Source: an uncultured Aquimarina sp.
GTDB lineage: Bacteria > Bacteroidota > Bacteroidia > Flavobacteriales > Flavobacteriaceae
Direction of reading: 5' to 3'
NCBI GenBank assembly: GCA_947498815.1
Contig: CANMLU010000012.1
Span: 1-64,000, forward strand
Length of the DNA: 64,000 bases
The notes under the pieces are model-generated. The model did not search any database and had not been told where the DNA came from. It was given only the letters and a program-made list of their open reading frames with translations. The stretch's first letter is position 1. Every line of letters begins with the position of its first letter. A program made the translations under genes and the position numbers. Positions 46,051 through 55,400 of the stretch are shown piece by piece.

Positions 46051-46575
46051 ATGAAGAAAGAAGAATGCTTCTATCTAGGAAAAATCGTAAGTAAATTTAG
46101 TTTTAAGGGTGAGGTATTGATAAAATTGGATACCGATGAACCTCAAAGTTATGTAAAAATGGAATCAGTATTTGTTGACTACAACAATAACTTGGTTCCA
46201 TTTTTTATTGAAAGGAGTTCATTACATAAAAGCGATTTACTACGTGTAAAATTTGAAGATGTAGATTCAGAAGAAGATGCGGATGACCTGATGAAGGCCG
46301 AAATATATCTTCCACTTACATTGCTGCCCAAGCTCGAAGGGGATCAATTTTATTATCATGAAGTTATAGGGTTTACAATTATGGATTCCTCTTTTGGTGA
46401 AGTAGGAATACTGAAATCGATTAATGATTCAACCGCACAGGCACTTTTTGAGATTGATCGCAAAGGTACCGAAATCCTTATACCTATGAATGACGAATTT
46501 GTAGATGGAATTGATAGAGAATTAAAAATAGTTCATGTTACGACTCCCGAGGGTCTTATTGATCTTTATCTTTAA
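46051..46575 (+). CDS. rimM: Ribosome maturation factor RimM
   Basis: 174 residues from the ATG at 46051; a TTG six bases upstream is in frame but unlikely. Two beta domains are seen: the RimM N-domain (YLGKIVSKFSFKGEVLIKLDTD) and the PRC-barrel C-domain (DQFYYHEVIGFTIMDSSFGEVGILKSI). It assists maturation of the 30S head together with S19. It sits 14 bp after rpsP, the standard arrangement. Confidence 0.96.
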   Translation: MKKEECFYLGKIVSKFSFKGEVLIKLDTDEPQSYVKMESVFVDYNNNLVPFFIERSSLHKSDLLRVKFEDVDSEEDADDLMKAEIYLPLTLLPKLEGDQFYYHEVIGFTIMDSSFGEVGILKSINDSTAQALFEIDRKGTEILIPMNDEFVDGIDRELKIVHVTTPEGLIDLYL

Positions 46576-46587
46576 TTTTTTCTTGTC

Positions 46588-46607
46588 ATTCCAGCGAAGG
46601 CTGGAAT
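46588..46607. repeat. Dispersed hairpin repeat between rimM and trmN6
   Basis: ATTCCAGC-GAAG-GCTGGAAT, preceded by TTGTC. This is a widespread bacterial intergenic repeat type (TCATTCCAGCGAAGGCTGG form). It lies 12 bp after rimM. Confidence 0.65.
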
Positions 46608-46626
46608 CCATGTTTCAATATATAGT

Positions 46627-47340
46627 ATGAACAAACCCTTCAAATTCAAACAATTTACGGTTAGTCAGGATCGTTGTGCCATGAAAATTGGTACCGATGG
46701 CGTATTATTAGGTGCTTGGACACCCATTGACCCTTCTATACAATCCATTCTGGATGTAGGCACAGGTACTGGTGTTATTGCTCTTATGGCTGCACAACGA
46801 TCAGGTGCAGAAATTATTGATGCTTTAGAAATAGATGCAGATGCTTATGAACAAGCTGTCGAGAATTTTGAAGCCTCATCCTGGGGAGATCGGCTGTTTT
46901 GTTATCATGCTTCTTTTCAAGAATTTTTTCAGGAAATTGATGATCAATACGATCTTTTGATTAGTAATCCACCATTTTATTCTGAAGATTATAAAACATC
47001 GAGCGATCGGCGTGATATGGCAAGATTTGAAGATGCGCTGCCATTCGAGCATCTGTTAGTAGGCGCATCAAAATTATTGTCAAGTACTGGAAAATTTGCA
47101 CTGGTAATACCTAATAAAGAAGAAGAAAGAGTTCTAGAAATTGCTGCCCAAGTACAATTATACCCTCATAAAATTACACGAGTAAAAGGAAGTCCAACCT
47201 CAGAGGTTAAAAGAAGTATGTTATTGTTGGGAAGAGATCAACCGAGTCCACAAATTGATGAACTTGTTATTGAGATTTCACGACATCAGTACACAGATGC
47301 GTATTGTAATCTTACCAAAGATTTTTATTTGAAAATGTAA
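46627..47340 (+). CDS. tRNA1(Val) A37 N6-methyltransferase
   Basis: 237 residues with SAM motif I (ILDVGTGTGVIALMAAQR) and the catalytic NPPF motif (LLISNPPFYSEDY) typical of adenine-N6 methyltransferases of the TrmN6/YfiC family. The N-terminal FKFKQFTVSQDRCAMKIGTDGVLLGAW is diagnostic. It follows rimM after 51 bp that contain a small repeat, so it may be read from the rpsP promoter. Confidence 0.92.
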   Translation: MNKPFKFKQFTVSQDRCAMKIGTDGVLLGAWTPIDPSIQSILDVGTGTGVIALMAAQRSGAEIIDALEIDADAYEQAVENFEASSWGDRLFCYHASFQEFFQEIDDQYDLLISNPPFYSEDYKTSSDRRDMARFEDALPFEHLLVGASKLLSSTGKFALVIPNKEEERVLEIAAQVQLYPHKITRVKGSPTSEVKRSMLLLGRDQPSPQIDELVIEISRHQYTDAYCNLTKDFYLKM

Positions 47341-47359
47341 ATGGTATAAGGCAAAAAAG

Positions 47360-47390
47360 AAAAGGAAGGTCTATGCACAACCCTCCTTTT
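47360..47390. terminator. Hairpin between convergent genes
   Basis: AAAAGGA pairs with TCCTTTT, extended by GG/CC across one mismatch, with an 11-nt loop. It lies 20 bp after the trmN6 stop. Confidence 0.5.
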
Positions 47391-47456
47391 CCAAATTCAA
47401 TCACTCTACAAAGTTTATATTTAAAATAAACTAAGTTTCTTTCTTGCTTTCAAAAT

Positions 47457-47768
47457 TTAGTCTTTGGTGATCCAGTTACCATCTGCATCACAATAAACTT
47501 CCATTTCTTTTTCACCTTGTTTTAGTATTAGCTTGAATTCAGAAGCATCTTCTTTTGCACCTGCTTTTTCAATTGAGGCACCTGCAAAATCTTTAGCAAC
47601 AGCATCGATAACTTTTTGAGGCAAGTTCTCTACGGCTAAGTCGATATATTTATCCTGAACAGGAGCAACTTCTGTAGTTTCGCTAGAAGCAACTTCTTGC
47701 GCATTCATGTTTTGAGTTCCTACTAATAATCCAAATGCTAATACTGGTAATACAAATAAATTTTTCAT
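47457..47768 (-). CDS. Small secreted PepSY-like protein
   Basis: 103 residues from the Met at 47768, which gives a clean signal peptide (KNLFVLPVLAFGLLVGTQNMNAQ); an upstream ATG at 47807 adds 13 charged residues that do not fit. The mature part (VENLPQKVIDAVAKDFAGASIEKAGAKEDASEFKLIL ... YCDADGNWITKD) matches the PepSY-like (DUF2874-type) pattern of periplasmic proteins in Bacteroidota. Role unknown. Confidence 0.82.
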   Translation of the reverse strand: MKNLFVLPVLAFGLLVGTQNMNAQEVASSETTEVAPVQDKYIDLAVENLPQKVIDAVAKDFAGASIEKAGAKEDASEFKLILKQGEKEMEVYCDADGNWITKD

Positions 47769-47807
47769 CTTGTTTTTAAATTTAAATATTGTTATGCTAG
47801 TATACAT

Positions 47808-48141
47808 AGAAGAATTATGCCAGAGCCACTTGATATGTCAATATATCTTTTAAGTGATTGATATTTAATTAATTAAAAGAAATTAGTGATTTGTTGTTTT
47901 TCCGATTGTTATAGAATTTGTGTGGAAAGAAATTCGAAAACTGCGGAATTTATACACGGATTTTAACATTTATAAAAAGGAAGAACATTATTGCATATTA
48001 GTAATAGCGGGATTGATTTTTATGCAGTAATTGGTTAAATTTTTTAAAAACATCAAAAAAATTGGTTGCTCTTTTTTCATTAATTACATTTGTTTTGCAC
48101 TTTGGTGCCATAATTTTGATAAAAGCATAAAACACTATTGA
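47808..48141. other. Intergenic region with acyl-CoA dehydrogenase promoters
   Basis: AT-rich, about 330 bp. The last 80 bp hold two overlapping promoter matches (48062-48118). The rest shows nothing recognisable. Confidence 0.55.
48062..48118 (+). promoter_or_regulatory. Tandem promoters of the acyl-CoA dehydrogenase gene
   Basis: P1: TTG (48062-48064), 20 bp, TACATTTG (48085-48092). P2: TTG (48090-48092), 18 bp, TAATTTTG (48111-48118). The -7 of P1 overlaps the -33 of P2, so they may compete. P2 ends 23 bp before the ATG. Confidence 0.6.
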
Positions 48142-49320
48142 ATGAAACCTGATCTTTTTGAAGCTCCCGATTATTACAATATAGATGAATTACTTTCTGA
48201 TGAGCATAAATTGGTAAGAGATGCCGCCCGTAGTTGGGTAAAACGTGAGGTATCGCCAATTATCGAAGAATATGCGCAGCGCGCAGAATTTCCGAACCAA
48301 ATTATTAAAGGTTTGGCAGAGATTGGAGCTTTTGGCCCGTATATCCCCGAAGAATATGGTGGAGCAGGACTAGATCAGATCAGTTATGGATTGATTATGC
48401 AAGAGATTGAACGCGGAGATTCTGGAGTACGTTCGACATCATCGGTGCAATCATCATTGGTCATGTATCCAATATGGAAATACGGAAACGAAGAACAACG
48501 TAAAAAATACTTACCCAAACTAGCTTCAGGGGAGTTTATGGGATGTTTCGGATTAACCGAGCCTGATCATGGATCGAACCCTGCCGGAATGACAACCAAT
48601 TTTAAAGATAAAGGAGATCATTATCTACTCAATGGTGCAAAACTTTGGATATCCAATGCTCCCTTTGCAGATATTGCTGTGGTTTGGGCCAAAAATGAAG
48701 AAGGAAGAATCCATGGACTTGTCGTAGAACGTGGCATGGAAGGTTTCTCAACTCCCGAAACTCATAATAAGTGGTCACTGCGTGCATCAGCAACCGGGGA
48801 GTTGATTTTTGACAATGTAAAAGTTCCAAAAGAAAATCTATTACCGGGCAAGAGCGGACTAGGAGCACCACTGGGATGTTTGGATTCTGCACGATATGGT
48901 ATTGCCTGGGGAGCGATCGGTGCTGCTATGGATTGTTATGACACCGCTTTGCGCTATGCCAAAGAACGTGTACAGTTTGATAAGCCTATCGGGGCTACAC
49001 AATTACAACAAAAGAAACTTGCCGAGATGATTACCGAAATCACTAAGGCTCAGTTGCTGGCATGGCGATTAGGAGTATTACGTAACGAAGGCAAAGCAAC
49101 TACTGCACAGATATCCATGGCAAAGCGTAATAACGTAGACATGGCCATCAAGATCGCGAGAGAAGCACGCCAAATCCTTGGTGGGATGGGGATTACAGGT
49201 GAGTATAGCATTATGCGACATATGATGAACCTCGAAAGTGTTATCACTTATGAAGGTACCCACGATATCCACTTATTGATTACAGGAATGGATATTACTG
49301 GTTTCTCTGCATTTAAGTAA
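48142..49320 (+). CDS. Acyl-CoA dehydrogenase, glutaryl-CoA dehydrogenase-like
   Basis: 392-residue FAD enzyme. FAD/substrate motifs CFGLTEPDHGSNPAGM and RQILGGMGITGEYSIMRHMMN are clear, and the catalytic base Glu371 lies in the YEGTHDIH motif characteristic of glutaryl-CoA dehydrogenases. That enzyme oxidatively decarboxylates glutaryl-CoA to crotonyl-CoA in lysine and tryptophan catabolism. The subfamily is inferred from the motif and length. Single gene with tandem promoters; the 88-bp repeat begins 2 bp after its stop. Confidence 0.93.
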   Translation: MKPDLFEAPDYYNIDELLSDEHKLVRDAARSWVKREVSPIIEEYAQRAEFPNQIIKGLAEIGAFGPYIPEEYGGAGLDQISYGLIMQEIERGDSGVRSTSSVQSSLVMYPIWKYGNEEQRKKYLPKLASGEFMGCFGLTEPDHGSNPAGMTTNFKDKGDHYLLNGAKLWISNAPFADIAVVWAKNEEGRIHGLVVERGMEGFSTPETHNKWSLRASATGELIFDNVKVPKENLLPGKSGLGAPLGCLDSARYGIAWGAIGAAMDCYDTALRYAKERVQFDKPIGATQLQQKKLAEMITEITKAQLLAWRLGVLRNEGKATTAQISMAKRNNVDMAIKIAREARQILGGMGITGEYSIMRHMMNLESVITYEGTHDIHLLITGMDITGFSAFK

Positions 49321-50057
49321 GAAAACCTTCAATCTAACAAACAATTTTTAAATACAATATTATAATACCATACATCGGGTAAACCATGGTAGGTGTATTG
49401 CTGTAGGCTTCTTGGTTAATTGTTGATTAAATATAATATGATATTTGATATCGAAGTGTAATAATGTGATTTAAATTTGACAGTCATTCTGTTTATGACC
49501 TTAACGAATCAATCTTTCATCCCATCCCCAGCCCTTCCCAAAGGGAAGGTAGCTAAAAGTCCTTTCCTTTGGAAAGGATTTAGGATAGGATAAACCATTG
49601 TTTATGAGGTAAATGAGTATTTTTCAATAATCTATACTGAACTAGAGCCACTTTCTTTTAAATCATTCAAATTCATATATTAATCTACTGATAATAGCTA
49701 AAATAAACTACAGTCATTTTATAAACTTAACTGATTCCTTCTCCCAGGGGGAGAAAGTCAGGATGAGGGTTTTCATAATAATCCCCCCTCGCCTTAATCC
49801 TCTTCCCTAGGGGGCAGTAGCGAAGGTTTTATTCAAAAAAAAGTATTATAACAAATGAGGCTCTCTAAAAAATCAATTCTTCTGTCATCTCGAGCGGAGT
49901 CGAGAGATAATTATCCTTGATTATCAATACATTTCGACTAAACTTGCCCTGAGCCCTGTCGAAGGGCTCAATGTGACGGCCGGTTTTAAATATTGTCATC
50001 TTGGTTTTATCAATCTTCAACAAGCTTAGGCTGAAATATTTATTCAACATTTGGATT
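49321..50057. repeat. Repeat-rich intergenic region
   Basis: About 740 bp without a supported gene. It holds the 88-bp repeat copy 1 (49323-49410), hairpins CCTTCCC-AAA-GGGAAGG and TCCTTTCC-TTT-GGAAAGGA near 49530-49580, CCC/GGG-rich hairpins near 49740-49815, and a GTCATCTCGAG / TTCGAC...GTCGAA composite repeat at about 49880-49977. A 67-codon minus-strand frame here is a by-product of these repeats. Confidence 0.65.
49323..49410 (+). repeat. 88-bp direct repeat, copy 1
   Basis: Matches 63237-63324 with about five mismatches in 88 bp and the same orientation. It begins AAACCTTCAATCTAAC and contains CCATGGTAGGTGTATTGCT. The copies bracket the sigma/anti-sigma/CHAT region, about 13.9 kb apart. 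Confidence 0.85.
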
Positions 50058-50330
50058 TCATCCCACATAAGGATGTATGTTATTAGCGTTTACTTCTTTG
50101 GTAAAGAACCCAAATTTAAACCCCACGGCTTCTGCATATACAAAGCTTTCGAGAGCAATATCATATTCGACAGGGGCGTTTAGTGCTTTCATAGTATTAA
50201 TAATGCGATATAGTTTGGTTTTTGATATCCCAAGTCGTGATGCAAGTTCGATAGGATTTCCTGTGGCTTGCATTCGAATAAGTTGATCTATTCGGTCTAT
50301 TAATTCAATTTGTTTGATGATAACATTCAT
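50058..50330 (-). CDS. Small HTH protein
   Basis: 90 residues. An HTH_11-like helix-turn-helix spans about 9-45 (IDRIDQLIRMQATGNPIELASRLGISKTKLYRIINTMKALN). The remaining half (VEYDIALESFVYAEAVGFKFGF) is a short beta region of the kind seen in flavobacterial HTH proteins of this length. Predicted DNA-binding regulator with unknown targets. It stands alone in repeat-rich DNA. Confidence 0.82.
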   Translation of the reverse strand: MNVIIKQIELIDRIDQLIRMQATGNPIELASRLGISKTKLYRIINTMKALNAPVEYDIALESFVYAEAVGFKFGFFTKEVNANNIHPYVG

Positions 50331-50756
50331 AAGTATTCCCTTTTTGTTATTCTAATTATCAATAGTTTATTAGTGGGGTTTTATATGTATGTATCAACAA
50401 ATGCTTTTGTTACCCTGATCTTGAAACTTTTTTTAAATTAACCTTAGTTCGATATGATAAAATCACGTCAGTTCGAGTGCTTCGACTTTAGGAGAAGTGT
50501 ATCGAGAACAGTGGTTTTCTGATCAAAAACCTATTCTCGATAGCCCTACTGAGCTTGTCGAAGTGCTATTTTTTTTCACCTTGTTACAAAAAATCACTGG
50601 AATTGACGACTTTTTATCATTTGCATCCTTACATCGAACTCACGTTAAATTAATGTACTACCCGTCACTATGAGTCCTTCGACAGCACTTCGACAAGCTC
50701 AGTTTGACATTGTAGTATGAGAATTTAAGAAAATGAAGCGTTATGTAGATGGGTCG
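50331..50756. repeat. Repeat-rich intergenic region with nested hairpin
   Basis: No gene seen in 425 bp. A nested inverted repeat occupies 50500-50542 (TATCGAGAA with TTCTCGATA outside, GGTTTT with AAAACC inside). It is flanked by AGTGCTTCGAC and GTCGAAGTGCT elements, and another TTCGACAAGCTCAG element lies at 50678-50707. Confidence 0.6.
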
Positions 50757-51488
50757 TTATTTCAAAGCCTCTAGAAGTTTAACAGCATTTTCTTTATAAA
50801 TGCCATTGTATTGAACAATTTCTTTAAGGATGGATTTACTTTTTTTTGAATTGCCTTGTTTTAAGTAAGTAAGTGCCAGATACCATCTGCCATTTTCATA
50901 ATATTGGCTGGTCTTCTGGATATTTTTGAATTGAATGATGGCTTTTTGCTCCTGTTTTGTATTTAAGTAGCTATTCCCTAGATATAATTGAAGTTGGGTG
51001 TTTTTAAGAGAGTCCGGATATTTCTCTAAAGCAGAAATCACATCATTATAGTTTCCTTGGGTATAACTTTTCATAATGTTTTGCAGTGCAACGTTTCCGT
51101 CTCCTCGAGATATATCTTCTACAGGAAAGGGTTCATAATACTGAGCGTATAAATCTGATGTGTGATCTTGGTTGTTAAGCGAATACCACAATAAGGTTCC
51201 AACACCAAATAGGACAACAATGGAAGCTGCAATTTTCCAAAAAGAAGAAAAAAAGGAGGTAGAGGTTTCTTCTTTTTTGACCTGATCACCAATTTGTTTC
51301 AATTTCTCTTTAAACTCCAGCGTATCCTGGTCGCTTACTATTTGATGTAGTGATCTATGTTTTTCAATTTCTTGTTTTAATTCTTGATTACCTGCAATTT
51401 CCTTCTCGAAAGCGATGAGCTCTTCCTTGGGCAAAGTCTTAGTAAGATACCCTTCGATTTTTTCAAATAGTTCTGGAGTTCGTTTCAT
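50757..51488 (-). CDS. Membrane TPR protein, probable anti-sigma factor
   Basis: 243 residues. The N-terminus (ELFEKIEGYLTKTLPKEELIAFEKEIAGNQELKQEIEKH) resembles anti-sigma cytoplasmic regions and is followed by one transmembrane helix (about 84-102, FWKIAASIVVLFGVGTLLWY). The periplasmic half has two to three TPR-like repeats (LYLGNSYLNTKQEQKAIIQF). Encoded 4 bp downstream of the ECF sigma gene, the standard partner position. Family assignment rests on position and topology more than on a conserved anti-sigma motif. Confidence 0.8.
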   Translation of the reverse strand: MKRTPELFEKIEGYLTKTLPKEELIAFEKEIAGNQELKQEIEKHRSLHQIVSDQDTLEFKEKLKQIGDQVKKEETSTSFFSSFWKIAASIVVLFGVGTLLWYSLNNQDHTSDLYAQYYEPFPVEDISRGDGNVALQNIMKSYTQGNYNDVISALEKYPDSLKNTQLQLYLGNSYLNTKQEQKAIIQFKNIQKTSQYYENGRWYLALTYLKQGNSKKSKSILKEIVQYNGIYKENAVKLLEALK

Positions 51489-51492
51489 AAAC

Positions 51493-52074
51493 CTACTCTT
51501 TTTCGGGGGTTATCTTTAGTTCTGTATACATAGGATCTTTTTCGATCATTTCGAGTAAGGACTTTTTACATTCAAATTTTTTCTTTCTGGTATATCCTTC
51601 AGAATACCCAGTGATGTTCGAAATTTCTTTCATACTATTTCCTTGAAAAAGTAAAGTAAGAACTTGACGACAAGCATCACCTAGATTTAAAAAATGTTTA
51701 CGATATACATGCTCACGTTCTTTTTGTTCTATGTTTTCGATAACTACAGGGTCAACCGCTTCTTCATTCGTAAGGACATCTTCTGTAATGATCATTTTTT
51801 TATTTTTTCGTAATCTATTTCTCCATATGTTTTTACATACCCCATAAAAATAGGTGCGTAATGAAGCATGTAACTCCAAAGAATCTTCTTTTAGTTTTTG
51901 ATAAATCAGTACCAACGCATCTTGAAACACATCTTCGACATCATCTTCTCGACCAGAATTTTGAAGGATATAACGTCTTATATAGGGCAGGTTTTTTTTA
52001 TAAAACGCAGTGATAATTACTTCATCTCCTGTGGCAATACCTTCCAAAATTTTGCGATCTTCGGTGTTATTCAT
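51493..52074 (-). CDS. ECF-type sigma factor (sigma-70 family)
   Basis: 193 residues with sigma region 2 (IRRYILQNSGREDDVEDVFQDALVLIYQKLKE ... FYGVCKNIWRNRLRKNKK) and region 4 (CRQVLTLLFQGNSMKEISNITGYSEGYTRKKKFECKKSLLEMI). It directs RNA polymerase to specific promoters when released from an anti-sigma factor, probably the protein of the next gene. The three CHAT genes start divergently 390 bp away and are candidate targets. Its own promoter does not show the housekeeping TAnnTTTG motif, consistent with ECF autoregulation. Confidence 0.92.
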   Translation of the reverse strand: MNNTEDRKILEGIATGDEVIITAFYKKNLPYIRRYILQNSGREDDVEDVFQDALVLIYQKLKEDSLELHASLRTYFYGVCKNIWRNRLRKNKKMIITEDVLTNEEAVDPVVIENIEQKEREHVYRKHFLNLGDACRQVLTLLFQGNSMKEISNITGYSEGYTRKKKFECKKSLLEMIEKDPMYTELKITPEKE

Positions 52075-52463
52075 AGGTTGATGTACTGAGACTGTAAATT
52101 GTTACCTTTTATGATGAAATTAAATTAACAAATTTTAATTTGAAATGAGCCATAATACTTAAGTTAATAACAACCGAAATAATTATTGGCGAATTCCATC
52201 TGACCATTAAAAACAATAAATATAAATAGATGAAACGAAGGGTAAAAGTAACATTTTTAGTTTTTTTGCTATTAATAGGATAGAGCACTATATTTTAATT
52301 CGTAAGAACAATGGTCACACTGAGCCTGTCGAAGTGCTGTCGAAGTGCTGTTGAAGAGAAGTAATGTATTCTCAAATGGATCCCGGATCAAGCCCGGGAT
52401 GACAAATAGTATCAAAGAGTAGGCAATGGAAAAAAGAAAAAGACATAAAATCATAATAAATTA
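52075..52463. repeat. Shared region between sigma and CHAT genes, with repeats
   Basis: 389 bp. The sigma-proximal half is AT-rich and presumably carries the promoters. The CHAT-proximal half is a composite repeat (about 52311-52407: CACACTGAGCCTGTCGAAG, then GTAATGTATTCTCAAATGG, then CCCGGATCAAGCCCGGGATGAC). The same composite, degraded, recurs at 63143-63240. Confidence 0.6.
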
Positions 52464-55400
52464 ATGATAAGTTACCCAAAACATATAGCGTTAAAAAAAC
52501 AAATATTAGTTTGGTTAGTCGGTTGCGCAGCTTTTTTATGCACTACTGTTGGTTACACCCAAACCACCACCGATACCATCCCTGCATGGCAATACTTTAC
52601 AAAAGCAGACTCATTATTAACAGAAAGAAAGCTAGATAGTGCAGTAGTCTATTTTGAAAAAGCACTACCGATTTATGAAAAAGTAAAGGCCTGGGAGCAA
52701 GTGGCACGGTGTTATAATAAAATCTCTGAAAGTCAATGGCGGATGGATAAATATGAAGAATCGTTCATAAATGCCAATAAAGCATTAAAGATTAGTGATG
52801 AATACCTTAAAAATAATAATCTAGAAGAAGCATATGCCTATAATAGTATTGGAAATGTATTCTTTTCCAAAGAAGAATATCATAAAGCATTAAGTTATTA
52901 CAAAAAATCCTTAAAAATTAAAGAAGGAGAGTTTGAAATATATAATTTAAATATTAGTACTTCTTTTTTTAATATAGGCCTTATACACTATTATACGGAA
53001 GAATATGATCTAGCATTATCATATTTGAATAAAGCTTTGTCCGTCAAGAAAAAGAAATTGAATCAAAATGATATTAAATTGGCTAATAGTTATAGACTTA
53101 TAGGTCGGTGTTATGATTTGAAAGGAGAGTATAATAAGGCACTTCCTTATCTAAAAAAATACTTAACTATTTTGATTCATAATTATGGGGAAGAACACTA
53201 TGCTGTAATTAATGCTTATAATGCTATTGGTATTTTATATAAAAATCTAGGAGAATATAATATGGCATTATATCATTATGATTTAGCAATCGATATTATT
53301 AATAGATTGGATCTTAATAAGATACCTAAAAAAAATATGCAATCGCTAAAAGCTATTTATAACAATACTGGTATTGTTTACAAGTATAAAGGAGAATATG
53401 ATAAGGCCTTGAGATACATTAAAAAATCACTTCATATAGGTATTGAGGATAGTTTAGAAGTAGCAATTAATTATAATAATATTGGTGCTGTCTACAGAGT
53501 AAAAGCAGACTATGATCAATCTCTTTTCTATGCTAAGAAGGCGCTTAGAATTTGGACTAAGAACTCAAAAGGTTATAATTCTGATATAGCGGATTCTTAC
53601 AATGACATAGGTGAGTTATACTACGCCAAAAAATCTTATACTGAAGCTATAGAGTATAATAATAGAGCTTTGAAAATAAGAATTAAAGTTTTTGGAAATA
53701 ATAGCCCATATGTTGCGGACTCTTATACCAACTTAGCGGATAGCTACCGTAATAAAAGGGAGTATAGTATTGCATTAGAAAATTATACTAAAGCACTAGT
53801 GATAAGGCAAAACATATTTGGAGCCCATCATCCAAAAGTTGCATCACTATATAATAATCTTGCAAGGTTGTTTTGGGCTCAAAATAATTTTAAGAAAGCA
53901 TTAGTTAATTATGATAAGGCTATCGTTGCAAATAATATTTCCAATACTCATACAAACCAATATTTAGATCAAAACATTCTATTAACCACGTTACATGACC
54001 AGGCCAACACCTACAAAAAACTTTTTCAAGAAAGCAAAAGTGCACAAGACCTTACTAAAGCCATTGCTACCTATCAAAAAGCAGATACGATCATTAATAC
54101 CATACGACAAACCTTTACCAATTATGAAGACAAAGTACGCTTTGCTCAAAAAGCCAAAGATGTATACCAAGGAGCCATAGAGGCACAGTTGTTTTTATTT
54201 ACAAAACAAAATGATCGACAAGCGTTAGAAAATGCTTTTTATTATTCAGAAAAAAGCAAGTCCAACACCTTAAAAGAACTATTAGCAGCATCCAATGCCA
54301 AAAACTTTACTGGATTACCCGAAGATGTAGTGACTTTAGAAAAAGAGTTACGGATTAATCATGCTTATTATCAATCCAAAATCACAGAATCCTTTGCAAG
54401 TGCAGAGATAGATTCATCCAAAGTTCGAGATTATGAGAATAAGCTTTTTGGTATTAAGAGCCGTCAAGATTCGCTTACACAAGTTTTAGAGAGAAATTAC
54501 CCCAAATATTACGAGTTAAAACATCAAGATAAGATCGTTTCGGTATCCGAACTCCAGAAAAACCTAAATGAGCAGACTACGATACTCGAGTTTTTTACTT
54601 CGGATAGTATCACCTATGCATTTATGGTTTCAAAACAGAACATAGGAGTAAAAGAGTTAAACACTAAAGACCTCACCAATCATATAGAACAATTAAGAGC
54701 GGCTATTACCTCAAAAAGTATAAACCATTATAAAAGTATAGCGCATCAGCTCTATACCGCCTTGATCGATCCTGTTAAAGATCAATTTGTGGGTGATGAA
54801 CTGATCATCATACCCGATGGTCCACTGTGGCATCTTAATTTTGAGTTGCTGTTAACGCAAAATGACGCTTCAAACAACCCCAAAGAGCTTTCTTATTTGT
54901 TAAAAGAATATGCAGTCTCGTATGCGAATTCGGCCAACTTGTTGTTTACGAAATCTAAAGAGAAAAACTCTAAGACAAAACGACAAGAATGCCTTGCGTT
55001 TTCATTTTCGGATAGTACTCAAATTACAGACAATGAAACCATGAGCATGTCTACCTTGCGTGATACAGGGGATGATTTACCAGGCACTCGTAAAGAAATT
55101 AGAGCGATTTCTGATATTATTGATGGGCAGTACTATTATGGATCACAGGCGATCGAGGCTAACTTTAAGAAAAATGCAAATCAATATAACATTTTACATC
55201 TGGCATTGCATGGCGATGTGGATCATGAACGTCCGGAGAATTCAAAATTGTATTTTACCAAAAGCAAGGATACTATAGAAGATAATTTGCTGTATGGTCA
55301 TGAACTATTTGCATTGGATATTCCAGCAGAGCTTACGGTGCTCAGTGCCTGTAACACAGGTACAGGAAAAATTGCCAAAGGAGAAGGGATTATGAGTTTG

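Noticed and set aside
49865-50068. 67-codon minus-strand frame containing PFDRAQGKFSRN
   Set aside because: The peptide is a translation of a dispersed TTCGAC/GTCGAA repeat, which gives similar strings wherever it occurs.
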